A stretch of DNA of 64,000 nucleotides from Caulobacter segnis (GTDB taxonomy: Bacteria; Pseudomonadota; Alphaproteobacteria; Caulobacterales; Caulobacteraceae), in contig NZ_CP096040.1 in the NCBI RefSeq assembly GCF_023935105.1, positions 2,790,001-2,854,000 on the forward strand, read 5' to 3'. This document shows positions 8,208 to 16,483 of this stretch, in pieces (position 1 is the first letter of the stretch; every line of letters starts with the position of its first letter). A program made the translations under genes and the position numbers. The notes under the pieces are model-generated. The model searched no databases, was not told the DNA's origin, and worked only from the letters and a program-made list of their open reading frames with translations.

Positions 8208-9252
8208 CTAAGCGTTTGAGGGAAACGACAGCCCCGCTTCGTGTCCCTGACACCTGTCCCTGACACCAATAGCTGCGAGTCGCAGCCCTCCTTGAATTTG
8301 TTGCCACGCCGTTCCGCGTTTTCGCGATTTTCTGACTCCAACCGTGCGACTGGCTGATCGCATCAGCTCCAGGACCATGGTCCTCGGCAGCTCGGTCACC
8401 AGCAAAAACAAAGGATCGCGAATTGCGTGCGCAAACACGCTTTGCCAGCCACTGATCCTGCTGTGACGATATTGGTTCAACAGCCAGGACCGTCCGAGCG
8501 GCTCATCTGCCTCCTCCGCTGGATCCGGAGGCTCTGCGAGCACCATGAGCGCGAGGCGGACATACAGCAGCCGCGTGGCGGCATCGACGTCGGCCAACCA
8601 GTCCAATTGCAACCGGTTCGAGCCCTGTAGCGATTTCCGGTCGAAGAGCGGCTGTTCGAATAGCGAGGCGAGCGAACCGCCACGCGGCTCCCGCCTGTTG
8701 GCGGCAAGGGCGTCCACGACGTCCCGAACCGCCCATCGGAGCCGTAGGCGATGCTCCAGCCGCTTTGCGCCTGTGTCGGCGCCCAAGGCCCGCCAAACGC
8801 GGAACCATGGCGGTCGCGTCGAAGCTGGCTGTCTCCAACATGGCGTCGCGAGGTTCGTTTTCGATACAGCCGGCTTCAAAAAGGGTCAGCTCGCTCGCGA
8901 TCTTGATAGGCGAATGGCCGTGTGGCGCCAGCGGAACGCCGTGCTCGGCGCAGAACACCGCCAGCGGATGCGTCCAGGCTCGCCGAACATAAGGCACCCT
9001 TCCCTGGTCCATGTCGCGCTGTAGGCAGCGTGCGCAAATCGCCCAGCAGGCTGGCGGTCGCGGTCCAGGCCGCATCGGATGGGCGATCAGGTCCGCGAGC
9101 GGCACGCGCGCCAGAACAGCCAAGGGCACTCGTGTCATGGCCGCGAGCCGAGGCAAAAGCGTGGGATCCCCACGATCAAGCCCCGCGACTGGTCCGATCG
9201 GCGGTCGCCAAGTGTGCAATGTCGGGATGCAAGTGTCCAAAAGGACCTTCAT
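8208..9252 (-). pseudogene. tniQ: Frameshifted second TniQ gene
   Basis: The 5' part (9252 to about 8815) encodes a TniQ zinc region: C73-x2-C76 (ICARCLQ) and C101-x2-H104 (FCAEHG) around YVRRAWTHPL. Near 8800-8830 the TniQ-like reading leaves this frame and continues in another one as PPWFRVWRALGADTGAKRLE down to 8208. After the break the first frame is Arg/Gly/Pro-rich and looks non-coding. Together the two parts would give a protein of about 345 residues, similar in length to the intact TniQ at 4451-5482. It starts 18 bases after the second transposase. There is no ATPase gene between them. Either it is a decayed gene or a single sequence error or programmed shift restores it. Confidence 0.75.
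8242..8267. repeat. Tandem 13-bp repeat
   Basis: The 13-mer tgtccctgacacc occurs twice head to tail, each copy containing a GTGTC/GACAC-type palindromic core. It overlaps the 3' end of the broken TniQ frame. It could be a transposase- or resolvase-binding repeat, or simple debris at an element end. Confidence 0.5.
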
Positions 9253-9270
9253 CGGAGGACCGGGGCACCA

Positions 9271-10908
9271 TCACTCCCCTCCCCCAAAGGCGCCGCCCCA
9301 GTCGTCGTCGCTGGGTGGCGGCGGTACAGCGCTCCGGCTAGCGAACTCAGCGGCGCCCTGACGATCGCGGACCAGTCTTTCGGCTTGGCGGGCAGCTTTC
9401 ATTGAACGAGATGTGGCGGCCTGCACGATCTGTTCGGTCGCAGCGGTGGCGCGTCTCACGACGTGGCGACTGGCGCGACCTGTGTCGGCTTGCCCCCGCT
9501 GTCGACTGGCGGCCTTGTAGAGCCAATAGGTTGGCGCTGGACCTTCGATCGGGAGACGATAAGGAACCGTCACGTACCCCACGTCTGGCAGGTAGACGTA
9601 GATCTTAGAAAGGTCGCGTGGGTCGTACTTGACCCGCACCTCGCGAACGCCGGAGATGAAGGCTTCACCGATTTCCTGGCAATAGTAGTCTTCATTGAAC
9701 GCCTGGAGGCCCTGGCGACCGAGCGTTCGCGTCAATTCCGGGAACAGATCTAGGCGGAAAGACCCCAGGTCTTCCGGAAACTCGGGAAAGCGGTCTCGGG
9801 TGGCGGCCTTCCAGGCTTCCAACGGGCTGACGCCGAGGGCGCTGTGAACCTGGTTGTGATAAACGCCCAAGATCTGATGGGCGAAATAGTCCTGTAGCTG
9901 GTCGAGCGTCAGGCGGGCCGAGCCCTTGCTGTCGTAGCCCCCACGCGCGGTCGGACTGCTGTGCGTGGCTCCTGGCAGGAGGCGACACTTCCCCATTAGC
10001 GTTCCAATCAGGCGCTCGATGTGGCCGCCAAATCGCACCCTTCCCGGCGGTCGAAGAAAGATCCCCGTGCCCTGGTTCTCCATCGCGCGCTTCAGGACGT
10101 TGGACGTGAATTCTTTGGCGCGGTCGCTGTGCAGCAGCTTAGGCAGGCCTTCGACCGGCCACTCGTAGTCGTAGCCGTGTTTGGCCAGCCAGGCCTCCTT
10201 CGGGCTGACGGCCAAGTCGAGCGTGGTCGCGACGCGAATGGTCGATGGCGCGTCAAGGCCGACATAGAAGCCCGGAACGATGCGCGAATAGACATCGATC
10301 AGCACGGTTATCCAGGCGCGGCCAATCGGTCGGCCCTGGTCATCGACAATGATGACGTCGGTGAGCGTGTGGTCGATCTGCCAGACGTCCCAGGGCCGCT
10401 GGACCTCGAACTTGCCTGGCCGCGGCGTGTGCTGTTCAGCCGCCTTGGCGCCGTCGCGCTTAGCGGCAATTTCTCGTGCCGGGAGCCGGTTGCGCCTCTT
10501 GATGACCGCGGCGCGGGTCGGTCGAGAAAGGCCCTCTCTCTCGCAAGCGTCACCGATCTGGGCGGTGACGGAGACCATCGTGGGCTTGGCAGTGGTCAAG
10601 AAGGTGCTACGGAGGAATTGTTCGATCAACTCTTCTTGGCGCGGGTGCAGTCTGGATCTGCTTTGAGGCCATCCGCGAGCGCGCGGCGCGATGTCCTCGA
10701 TAGTTCCCCTCCCCTCTAGCCGCTGGATGTCGCGGTAGACGGTCGAAGCATGGACACCCAATTCTTCCGCAGCCAGTTCGACGTCGTAGCGCGACCGATT
10801 GGGTCGACTTCTGAGATCGCGCGCCGCGATCATGCGCCGGGACAGGAGTTCGAATTCCTCGTCCGACATCTTCGCCAGCGGCTTTGGAGGTGGCGGTCGC
10901 GTTCTCAT
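9271..10908 (-). CDS. Mu/TnsB-type DDE transposase (element 2)
   Basis: This 545-residue transposase is clearly related to, but different from, the one at 6332-7960. An N-terminal helix-turn-helix (AAEELGVHASTVYRDIQRL, about 45-65) is followed by the catalytic triad Asp179 (WQIDHT), Asp262 (LLHSDRAKEF) and Glu298 (GGHIERLIG). A Mu-type C-terminal domain follows, and then an acidic/Gly tail PPPPSDDDWGGAFGGGE. In TnsB the extreme C-terminus contacts the TnsC ATPase, so the tail suggests a partner, although no ATPase gene is present in this module. Its start overlaps the small upstream gene by four bases (ATGA). Confidence 0.92.
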   Translation of the reverse strand: MRTRPPPPKPLAKMSDEEFELLSRRMIAARDLRSRPNRSRYDVELAAEELGVHASTVYRDIQRLEGRGTIEDIAPRARGWPQSRSRLHPRQEELIEQFLRSTFLTTAKPTMVSVTAQIGDACEREGLSRPTRAAVIKRRNRLPAREIAAKRDGAKAAEQHTPRPGKFEVQRPWDVWQIDHTLTDVIIVDDQGRPIGRAWITVLIDVYSRIVPGFYVGLDAPSTIRVATTLDLAVSPKEAWLAKHGYDYEWPVEGLPKLLHSDRAKEFTSNVLKRAMENQGTGIFLRPPGRVRFGGHIERLIGTLMGKCRLLPGATHSSPTARGGYDSKGSARLTLDQLQDYFAHQILGVYHNQVHSALGVSPLEAWKAATRDRFPEFPEDLGSFRLDLFPELTRTLGRQGLQAFNEDYYCQEIGEAFISGVREVRVKYDPRDLSKIYVYLPDVGYVTVPYRLPIEGPAPTYWLYKAASRQRGQADTGRASRHVVRRATAATEQIVQAATSRSMKAARQAERLVRDRQGAAEFASRSAVPPPPSDDDWGGAFGGGE

Positions 10909-11108
10909 CGCCCCCTCCTCCCGCGCTTCAGGTCCCTTTCGAACGCCAAGCGGACATCGAGAATGGCCCCAGCACTCAAGACGCAGATGACCAAGGGAGC
11001 TTGGGCGCGGCCGTCCCTAGGATCTATGACCTGGATGCCGGCTCGCACCAGCTCGATTTGAATAGCGCTGGCGGCCTTGCGCGGGGGCGCTTCTTTTCTT
11101 GCAGGCAT
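10905..11108 (-). CDS. Small hypothetical protein upstream of transposase 2
   Basis: This 67-residue basic protein begins MPARKEAPPRKAASAIQIEL and has a hydrophobic central segment (APLVICVLSAGAILDV). A strong Shine-Dalgarno (aaggagag) precedes the ATG, and the stop overlaps the transposase start in an ATGA junction, so it is very likely translated and coupled to the transposase. I do not recognise the family. It could be an accessory or regulatory protein of this element. Confidence 0.65.
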   Translation of the reverse strand: MPARKEAPPRKAASAIQIELVRAGIQVIDPRDGRAQAPLVICVLSAGAILDVRLAFERDLKRGRRGR

Positions 11109-11259
11109 AGGCTCTCCTTCACGATGTCAAAGACATCGCGCTTGCAGCGACCTCACCGGCGCAGAACATTGCTCGGCAATTAGGCCGCTGGTTGACAGGA
11201 ATGGGTTGTCGAAGGAGAGTTCGAGTGTAACTGCTTCGACTCTCCACTCGACGTGGCGC

Positions 11260-11290
11260 ACGAGCTTTGCCGGTCCAGGGCAAAGCTCGT
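11260..11290. repeat. Perfect 12-bp hairpin
   Basis: acgagctttgcc and ggcaaagctcgt form a perfect 12-bp stem around the loop ggtccag. On the plus strand it is followed within a few bases by gtcgtttta, weakly terminator-like. It may instead be an element-end or recombinase-binding structure. Confidence 0.6.
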
Positions 11291-11430
11291 TGTCGTTTTA
11301 GGGTGGCATGGTCGCGTTGCTCCATCGACATCACGCCGGATGCGTGAGTCTGAGCTGACGATCTTCCAAATTATTCAGAATCGCAAGTTATCGACCTTTC
11401 TTCGGGCGACTTTCGCTTGCGTCAGAAAGT

Positions 11431-11446
11431 ATATCCGAACGGATAT
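11431..11446. promoter_or_regulatory. Operator-like inverted repeat
   Basis: ATATCCG-aa-CGGATAT is a perfect 7-bp inverted repeat in an AT-rich patch between the two transcription units at 11,108 and 11,487. It is typical in size for a dimeric regulator site. No regulator can be assigned. Confidence 0.35.
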
Positions 11447-11486
11447 GTATTCTTTTATTTGCGAGATTTCCGTTCCATGGGATCAA

Positions 11487-11669
11487 TTACCCGCCCCGCC
11501 CGCTCAGGCCGATAACGAGGGCGCCGAACATTAACATTCCGAGCGCCATCCCACCCACAAGCAGTCCGCCAAGCTGTAGGTCGTTTGGAAACCGCGGCCT
11601 TGGCTTAAAGCCGCGAGCAAGCGCGGCGTCGATGCGGGTGAGCTGCTCGCGATAGCTTCCGCCAGCCAT
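11487..11669 (-). CDS. Small single-pass membrane protein
   Basis: The 60-residue product has a basic N-terminal half with MAGGSYREQLTRIDAALARG and then one strongly hydrophobic segment (about residues 34-57, GLLVGGMALGMLMFGALVIG), ending near the C-terminus. An aggggatt-type ribosome binding site precedes the ATG. No family is recognised. It is divergent from the 282-residue membrane protein at 11814, and both could be cargo of the island. Confidence 0.55.
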   Translation of the reverse strand: MAGGSYREQLTRIDAALARGFKPRPRFPNDLQLGGLLVGGMALGMLMFGALVIGLSGRGG

Positions 11670-11813
11670 CTTTCAATCCCCTGTGAATTCCCGGCTGGTT
11701 CGAGCCTAGCACACGTGAGAGGTGTTTACCCGACGGATGGGTAAGCACGATCCGCAACCGATTGTTGAGGTCGCCAATCTAGCCCTCTCTTACGTAGAGA
11801 AGTGAGGCGACTC

Positions 11814-12662
11814 ATGAGCAACGACAGCTCCCAGATCCCAAACATCCAGGCCCTAGTCACAGTCCTGCCACGCGCCACACTTGGGATGGGCCTAGGACGG
11901 TTCACGGGGCGCGCGGTGACGCTCGCCTATTGCCTTGTCTTTAGCGCTTTAGCGCTGGCGGCTTGGGCCTGGCTTACAGGTAGCCTGCACCCGTGGGCGC
12001 GCCTGGCAGGGAAGGTGTTTTTGGTCATCGCCATGCTCAGCATGCTTGTGAGCGTTCTCGTTCTGGTCACCCAAATGATCCTGCGCCTGAGCGAAGAGCC
12101 CAATCCCACCCTACGCCTCCTAGATGAGGACTGGGCTGGAGAGCGGCGGCTGATCGAGATGCTGCGAGCTTACCCAGTGGATGTCCTGGAGCCTCTTTCG
12201 CGCAGGTTGAAGGTGGAGATCCAGTTGCTGGAACGAGCCATTCCTCGCGCCAATCTCTTAGGGGCCCTCTGTACGGGCGTGACGGCACTCTGGTTGGCAT
12301 TCGCGCCACCCGCCGGGCCGACGTCAACACCGACACCTGCTCGATCCGCAGAGCAAGCCAAACCAGAGTCCGCATCACCCGATACGGTCAAGATCCTAGT
12401 GGCGGCCCTGGCAGTGAGCGGAGTACTTGCCGCGCTGTTGCAAAACCCGGCTGCCGGGAAACTCATGCGGCTAGAACTGTTGGTCGCCGAGGCCTGCCTT
12501 GGCGAACGGTCGGGAGCGCCTTGTCTGAGCCAAGCCCCTGCGCGCCAGACGTGGCGACAAAAGCTCAAGGCTGAAATTGGCCGCATATCCTGGCTGCAAG
12601 CGCTGGCCAAGTGGATAGAGGCCTGTGGCTCAGCGGCGAAAACGGATGCCAACGTGGTCTAG
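11814..12662 (+). CDS. Uncharacterised membrane protein (four predicted TM segments)
   Basis: The 282-residue protein has hydrophobic segments near residues 30-52 (VTLAYCLVFSALALAAWAWL), 67-90, 145-165 and 192-212. A cytoplasmic-type loop rich in charge lies between the second and third (EDWAGERRLIEMLRAYPVDV). A Pro/Thr/Ser-rich linker lies before the last segment. I chose the ATG at 11814 because gagg lies 7 bases upstream; the in-frame GTG at 11802 is less well placed. No family is recognised. As cargo between a transposition module and a resolvase remnant it is an accessory gene, with no function visible. Confidence 0.7.
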   Translation: MSNDSSQIPNIQALVTVLPRATLGMGLGRFTGRAVTLAYCLVFSALALAAWAWLTGSLHPWARLAGKVFLVIAMLSMLVSVLVLVTQMILRLSEEPNPTLRLLDEDWAGERRLIEMLRAYPVDVLEPLSRRLKVEIQLLERAIPRANLLGALCTGVTALWLAFAPPAGPTSTPTPARSAEQAKPESASPDTVKILVAALAVSGVLAALLQNPAAGKLMRLELLVAEACLGERSGAPCLSQAPARQTWRQKLKAEIGRISWLQALAKWIEACGSAAKTDANVV

Positions 12663-12729
12663 AGAATTCCGGGCATTGTAGGCTTCGACAAGGTCCCTTT
12701 GGGGGGGCACGGTAGCGGCTCGGCGTTCC

Positions 12730-12912
12730 ACGCAGCAGGTCAGTCATGCCAAATTGCTGCTGGCGGATCCGGCGGTCAGCGGCGCCGAAGTCGCGCGGAC
12801 ATTGGGCGTCGCCCGTTCGACGCTCTATCGGTCGTTGGACCGTCCGAAGGGATCGCCGAAGAAGCGCTACAAGCGGCCGTCGCACATATTGGAGTCGCGA
12901 CCAGGGACGTAG
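12730..12912 (+). pseudogene. C-terminal remnant of a serine resolvase
   Basis: Sixty codons and a TAG stop read in frame as the last part of the resolvase at 3385-3999: QQVSHAKLLLADPAVSGAEV, then the ARSTLYRSL helix-turn-helix, PKGSPKKRYKRPSHILE and a matching end. The N-terminal catalytic domain is missing; upstream only short resolvase-like scraps remain. It has diverged clearly from the full gene, so it is not a recent duplication. It marks the right-hand side of the mobile region. Confidence 0.88.
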
Positions 12913-12987
12913 GAGTCAGTCGCGCAGATGGAGTCGGCGTTATGCCCCGTCTCGTTGCGCATTCGGTTCTACGACCTAGGAGTCAGT
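12910..12987. repeat. 11-bp direct repeat after the resolvase remnant
   Basis: taggagtcagt occurs at 12910-12920 (overlapping the remnant's stop) and again at 12977-12987. A related ctaagagtcag lies at the stop of the intact resolvase near 3995. It could be a recombination or insertion scar. Confidence 0.4.
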
Positions 12988-13083
12988 GACACTTCGGTTT
13001 TCGCCGTCTTTCAGCCTCCAACTTCCGATCTATCGAAGCTTGGCATTGCATGTCGCGATGGCCCCTGCGTCGGAGATCGTGGC

Positions 13084-14322
13084 GTGGCTATAGGTTTTTC
13101 CCTGCTTGAACGGGCGCTGGCGCCGATCGTCCGGTCCGGAACGCTGGAGATGATCGGACCGTCGGGCGAGCGTTTCGTCCTGGGCGACGGCTCGGGGCCG
13201 CGCGTGGTCGTGCGCCTTTCCGATCCTGGCGCCGCGTGGGCGTTGTTGCTGGATCCGGATCTCAGCACCGGCGAGCTCTACACGGATGGCCGACTTTCGA
13301 TGGTGTCGGGCGACATCCTCGACTTCCTGGGCCTGATGCTCCGCAACGCCGCCGAGGCGCCGGCCTCTCTGCCCGTGCGCGTCGTCGACCGCGCCCGCAC
13401 CGCCGTTCAGCTTTGGCGACAGCGCAACGAGCCCGGCCGCTCGCGGCGCAACGTCGCCCATCATTACGACCTGGGCGACGCGCTCTACGGCCTCTTCCTG
13501 GATCCGGACTGGCAGTATTCCTGCGCCTATTTCGAGCATCCGGGCCAGAGCTTGGCCGACGCCCAACTGGCCAAGAAGCGGCATGTCGCCGCCAAGCTGT
13601 GCGTCGAGCCGCATCATCGCGTGCTCGACATCGGCTGCGGCTGGGGCGGATTGACGCTGTACCTGGCCCGCGTGGCGGAAGCGGCCAGCGTCCTGGGCGT
13701 CACGCTGTCCACCCAGCAGATAAAGCGGGCCCGCGAGCGGATCGACCCGGCGCTGGCGGCCAAGGTGCGGTTCGAACTGACGGACTATCGCGCCGTCGAG
13801 GACCAGTTCGACCGGATCGTCTCGGTGGGCATGTTCGAGCACGTCGGCCTTGGCCACTACGACGAATTCTTCCGCACCTGCCGGGCTCGACTGGCTCCGG
13901 ACGGCCTGATGCTGCTGCATACGATCGGCTGTTCGGACGCCCCCAGCGTCACCAATCCCTGGATCACCAAGTACATCTTTCCTGGCGGCCATCTGCCCTC
14001 GCTCTCCGACATTCTCAAGGCCGTCGAGCTGCAGGGGCTGATCGTGACGGACATCGAGGTCCTGCGCCTGCACTACGCCGAGACGCTGGCGGCCTGGCGC
14101 GCCAACTTCCATGCGCGGCGAGACGAGGCGGTGCGGCTTTTCGACGAGCGTTTCTTCCGGATGTGGGACTACTATCTGGCCATGTCCGAGGCGGCTTTCC
14201 GGTTCGAGAACGTGGTCGTGTTCCAGCTGCAGATCGCGCGCCGCCAGGACGCCGCGCCGCTGAAGCGCGACTATGTGCGCGACGTCGAGGATCGCCTGCG
14301 CGCCCGCGAAGGAACGTCATGA
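13084..14322 (+). CDS. Cyclopropane-fatty-acyl-phospholipid synthase family methyltransferase
   Basis: This SAM-dependent enzyme is expected to methylenate or methylate unsaturated acyl chains of membrane phospholipids. From the GTG at 13084 it has about 412 residues, near the family norm. The SAM-binding motif VLDIGCGWGGL lies around residue 180, followed by VGMFEHVG and FPGGHLPS and preceded by NVAHHYDLGD, all typical of the family. I prefer the GTG at 13084 (ggag 8 bases upstream) to an ATG at 12928, whose extra 52 residues run into the island junction. It overlaps the response-regulator gene by four bases. A desaturase that could supply its substrate lies at the end of the gene cluster. 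Confidence 0.88.
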   Translation: MAIGFSLLERALAPIVRSGTLEMIGPSGERFVLGDGSGPRVVVRLSDPGAAWALLLDPDLSTGELYTDGRLSMVSGDILDFLGLMLRNAAEAPASLPVRVVDRARTAVQLWRQRNEPGRSRRNVAHHYDLGDALYGLFLDPDWQYSCAYFEHPGQSLADAQLAKKRHVAAKLCVEPHHRVLDIGCGWGGLTLYLARVAEAASVLGVTLSTQQIKRARERIDPALAAKVRFELTDYRAVEDQFDRIVSVGMFEHVGLGHYDEFFRTCRARLAPDGLMLLHTIGCSDAPSVTNPWITKYIFPGGHLPSLSDILKAVELQGLIVTDIEVLRLHYAETLAAWRANFHARRDEAVRLFDERFFRMWDYYLAMSEAAFRFENVVVFQLQIARRQDAAPLKRDYVRDVEDRLRAREGTS

Positions 14323-14975
14323 AGCTGCTGCTGGTCGAGGACGACGCGATGCTGGGCGCGGCGATGAAGCGAGGCCTGGAGAAGGCCGGCTACACCGTGG
14401 ACTGGGCTCGCGACGGCGAGGAGGCGCTGGGCGGGCTGCTGGCCCAGGGCTACGCCAGCGTGATCCTGGACCTGAACCTGCCGCACCTGGACGGGCTGGA
14501 CGCGCTCAAGCAGCTGCGCGCGCGTCGCGACACCACGCCGGTCATCATCGTCACCGCCCGTGGCCGCGGCGATCAGAAGATCGACGGCCTGGACGCCGGC
14601 GCGGACGACTATCTGGTCAAGCCGTTCGATCTGGACGAGCTGCTGGCGCGGATTCGCGCCCAGATCCGCCGCGCCGAAGGGCGCGTCAACGACCTGCTGC
14701 GGGTCAAGGACGTCACTCTGGACATCGGCGCGCGGCTGGTTCGCCGAGACGATGTCCCTGTGCAGCTGACCGCCAAGGAGCTGAGAGCGCTGGACCTCTT
14801 GATGCGCCGCGCCGGGCGCTTCGTCAGCAAGGACGACCTGGAGAACGCCCTCTATGACGCGGCCGGCGGGGCCGAGAGCAACACCATCGAGGTGACGATC
14901 TACGGCCTGCGCAAGAAGCTGGGTGCGGACTTCATCCTGACCGCCCGCGGGCTGGGCTACATGGTGGGTAAGTGA
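14319..14975 (+). CDS. OmpR/PhoB-family response regulator
   Basis: This is a 218-residue two-component response regulator. The receiver domain has acidic residues E7-D9, phospho-acceptor Asp51 (VILDLNLP) and Lys101 (LVKPFDLDEL). A C-terminal winged-helix domain includes LTAKELRALDLLMRRAGR and SNTIEVTIYGLRKKLG. The overall pattern is QseB/PmrA-like. The start overlaps the upstream gene (ATGA) and the stop overlaps the kinase start (GTGA). It is therefore co-expressed with the fatty-acid synthase and kinase genes and probably controls envelope genes nearby. Confidence 0.93.
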   Translation: MKLLLVEDDAMLGAAMKRGLEKAGYTVDWARDGEEALGGLLAQGYASVILDLNLPHLDGLDALKQLRARRDTTPVIIVTARGRGDQKIDGLDAGADDYLVKPFDLDELLARIRAQIRRAEGRVNDLLRVKDVTLDIGARLVRRDDVPVQLTAKELRALDLLMRRAGRFVSKDDLENALYDAAGGAESNTIEVTIYGLRKKLGADFILTARGLGYMVGK

Positions 14976-16378
14976 GATCGCCTAAGCGAACCTCCCGACG
15001 CGTCTCGCTCACCGGACGGCTGTTCGGGCGGATGACCATCCTGCTGCTGACCATCGTCGTGACGGTGTGCGCGATGATGTTCTGGACCACGCGGGCCGAG
15101 GTCGACAAGGTCTATGACGGCCAGCTGATCACCGGCGCGAACGTGCTGCGCGCCCTGATGACCGACGAGATCAAGGAGCGCGGCCAGGACATTCCTTCGG
15201 ACGCCACGCTGGAAATCGGCGACGAGTGGCTGAGCGCCGAGGATCGCAAGGCGTTCGACGCCTATGCCGACTGGCGGATGTTCCGCGTCTGGCGGGAGGA
15301 CCGCTTGGTCCTGGGTTCGGACACGGCCCCTCGCCTCCCCGCGCCGCCACGCGACCAGCAGGGCTTCCAGACCAGCCGGGTCGGGAGCAAGACTTGGCGG
15401 ATCTTCAATCTGCCCGTCCACGAGGCCGGAGTTGTCATCCAGGTGGGCGAGCGGACCAGCATCCGCTCCGTGCTGGTGCGGCGCGTCCTGCTGGAGCTGG
15501 CCATCCCGCTGCTGCTGGTCCTGCCCGTGATGCTGGGGCTGATCTGGCTGGCGCTCAACGACGGCCTGCGGGCGGTGCGCGCGCTGGTGAGCGCGATAGG
15601 CGGACGCGGGGCGCGGGATCTCAGCCCGCTCGACACCGAGGCCTGGCCGGTCGATCTGCGGCCGTTGGCGGAATCGGTCAACGACCTGCTGTCGAGACTG
15701 GAACGCAGCTACGAGCATGAGCGCCAGTTCATCGACAGCGCCGCCCACCAGCTGCGCACGCCGCTGGCGGCGCTGAACCTGCAGGCCCAGCTGATCTCGG
15801 AGGAAGACGATCCGGTCGAGCGCGCCGCCCAGGTCCGGCAACTGCGCGAAGGGGTGGCGCGGGCCAGCGAGCTGACCGAACAGTTGCTGACCCTGGCGCG
15901 CCTGGGCCCCCAGATCACCCGCGACCTGACCACCGATCTTCGCGCCGAGGCCACGGCGGCGCTGGCCGAGATCGCCGTGGTGGCGGCCGCCAAGGGCGTG
16001 GCCCTGGCGCTTGAGGGCGAGGCCTGCGCCGTGAAAGGCGACCCCGCCCTGGCGCGTCTTGTCCTGGCCAATCTCATCGAGAACGCGGTCACGCACGCGC
16101 CGGCCGGCTCGGAAGTCCTGGTGCGGCTGTCCGTCGACCGGCGCTTCGGCTGGGTGACGGTCGCGGACCAAGGACCCGGCATCCCTCCCGCCGAACGCGG
16201 CCGCGTCTTCCAGCGCTTCTTCCGGGGCGCGAACGCCACGGGCCTGGGCTCGGGCCTGGGCCTGGCGATCGTGGAAGAGGCCGCGCGCGTCATGAACGGC
16301 CGCGTGTCCCTGGACGACCGCGACGACGGCGAAAGCGGCCTGGAAGCCTGTCTGGGCCTCCCGAGAGCCGACGCCTAA
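14972..16378 (+). CDS. Sensor histidine kinase (QseC/PmrB-like)
   Basis: The 468-residue kinase has a first TM segment at about 21-38, a periplasmic sensor region of about 130 residues, and a second TM at about 172-195 followed by a HAMP-like linker. The H-box is SAAHQLRTPLAALN with His259. An N-box (NLIENAVTHAP), DQGPGIP and GLGSGLGLAIV complete the ATPase domain. It starts with a GTG overlapping the regulator stop. It is the cognate partner of the response regulator; its signal cannot be read from the sequence. Confidence 0.93.
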   Translation: MRSPKRTSRRVSLTGRLFGRMTILLLTIVVTVCAMMFWTTRAEVDKVYDGQLITGANVLRALMTDEIKERGQDIPSDATLEIGDEWLSAEDRKAFDAYADWRMFRVWREDRLVLGSDTAPRLPAPPRDQQGFQTSRVGSKTWRIFNLPVHEAGVVIQVGERTSIRSVLVRRVLLELAIPLLLVLPVMLGLIWLALNDGLRAVRALVSAIGGRGARDLSPLDTEAWPVDLRPLAESVNDLLSRLERSYEHERQFIDSAAHQLRTPLAALNLQAQLISEEDDPVERAAQVRQLREGVARASELTEQLLTLARLGPQITRDLTTDLRAEATAALAEIAVVAAAKGVALALEGEACAVKGDPALARLVLANLIENAVTHAPAGSEVLVRLSVDRRFGWVTVADQGPGIPPAERGRVFQRFFRGANATGLGSGLGLAIVEEAARVMNGRVSLDDRDDGESGLEACLGLPRADA

Positions 16379-16380
16379 GC

Positions 16381-16393
16381 CCCCGATCCGGGG
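16381..16393 (+). terminator. Weak hairpin between kinase and next block
   Basis: ccccg-atc-cgggg directly follows the kinase stop. The stem is only 5 bp and no T-run follows, so it may attenuate rather than end transcription between the two blocks. Confidence 0.25.
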
Positions 16394-16483
16394 CGCGCCG
16401 CCACAAAGCCCCGGCTTCGCCCTCTTTGCTTCAGCTTCGCCTCAGCTTGCGGGATCACACATCGCCGCGAGTTGGAGCGGCGC

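Larger units (their letters stand above)
11109..11486. other. Regulatory or terminal DNA upstream of element 2
   Basis: No gene is recognised here. It contains an imperfect inverted repeat around 11213-11245 (ggagagttcga / tcgactctcc), a perfect 12-bp stem with a 7-base loop at 11260-11290, and an AT-rich 7-bp inverted repeat at 11431-11446 in a low-GC patch. The low GC and palindromes fit an element end and promoter region. Confidence 0.4.

Noticed and set aside
10846..10870. tRNA T-loop-like sequence gagttcgaattcctc
   Set aside because: It lies inside the transposase coding sequence, and no acceptor stem or anticodon arm can be folded around it.
12928..13083. N-terminal extension of the cyclopropane-synthase-like gene from an upstream ATG
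   Set aside because: The added residues are not protein-like for the family, cross the island junction, and a GTG with ggag upstream gives the usual length.
13236..14318. Long plus-strand frame running into the response regulator
   Set aside because: Upstream of 14319 it is Arg/Gly/Pro-rich shadow text of the methyltransferase; only the response-regulator part is real.
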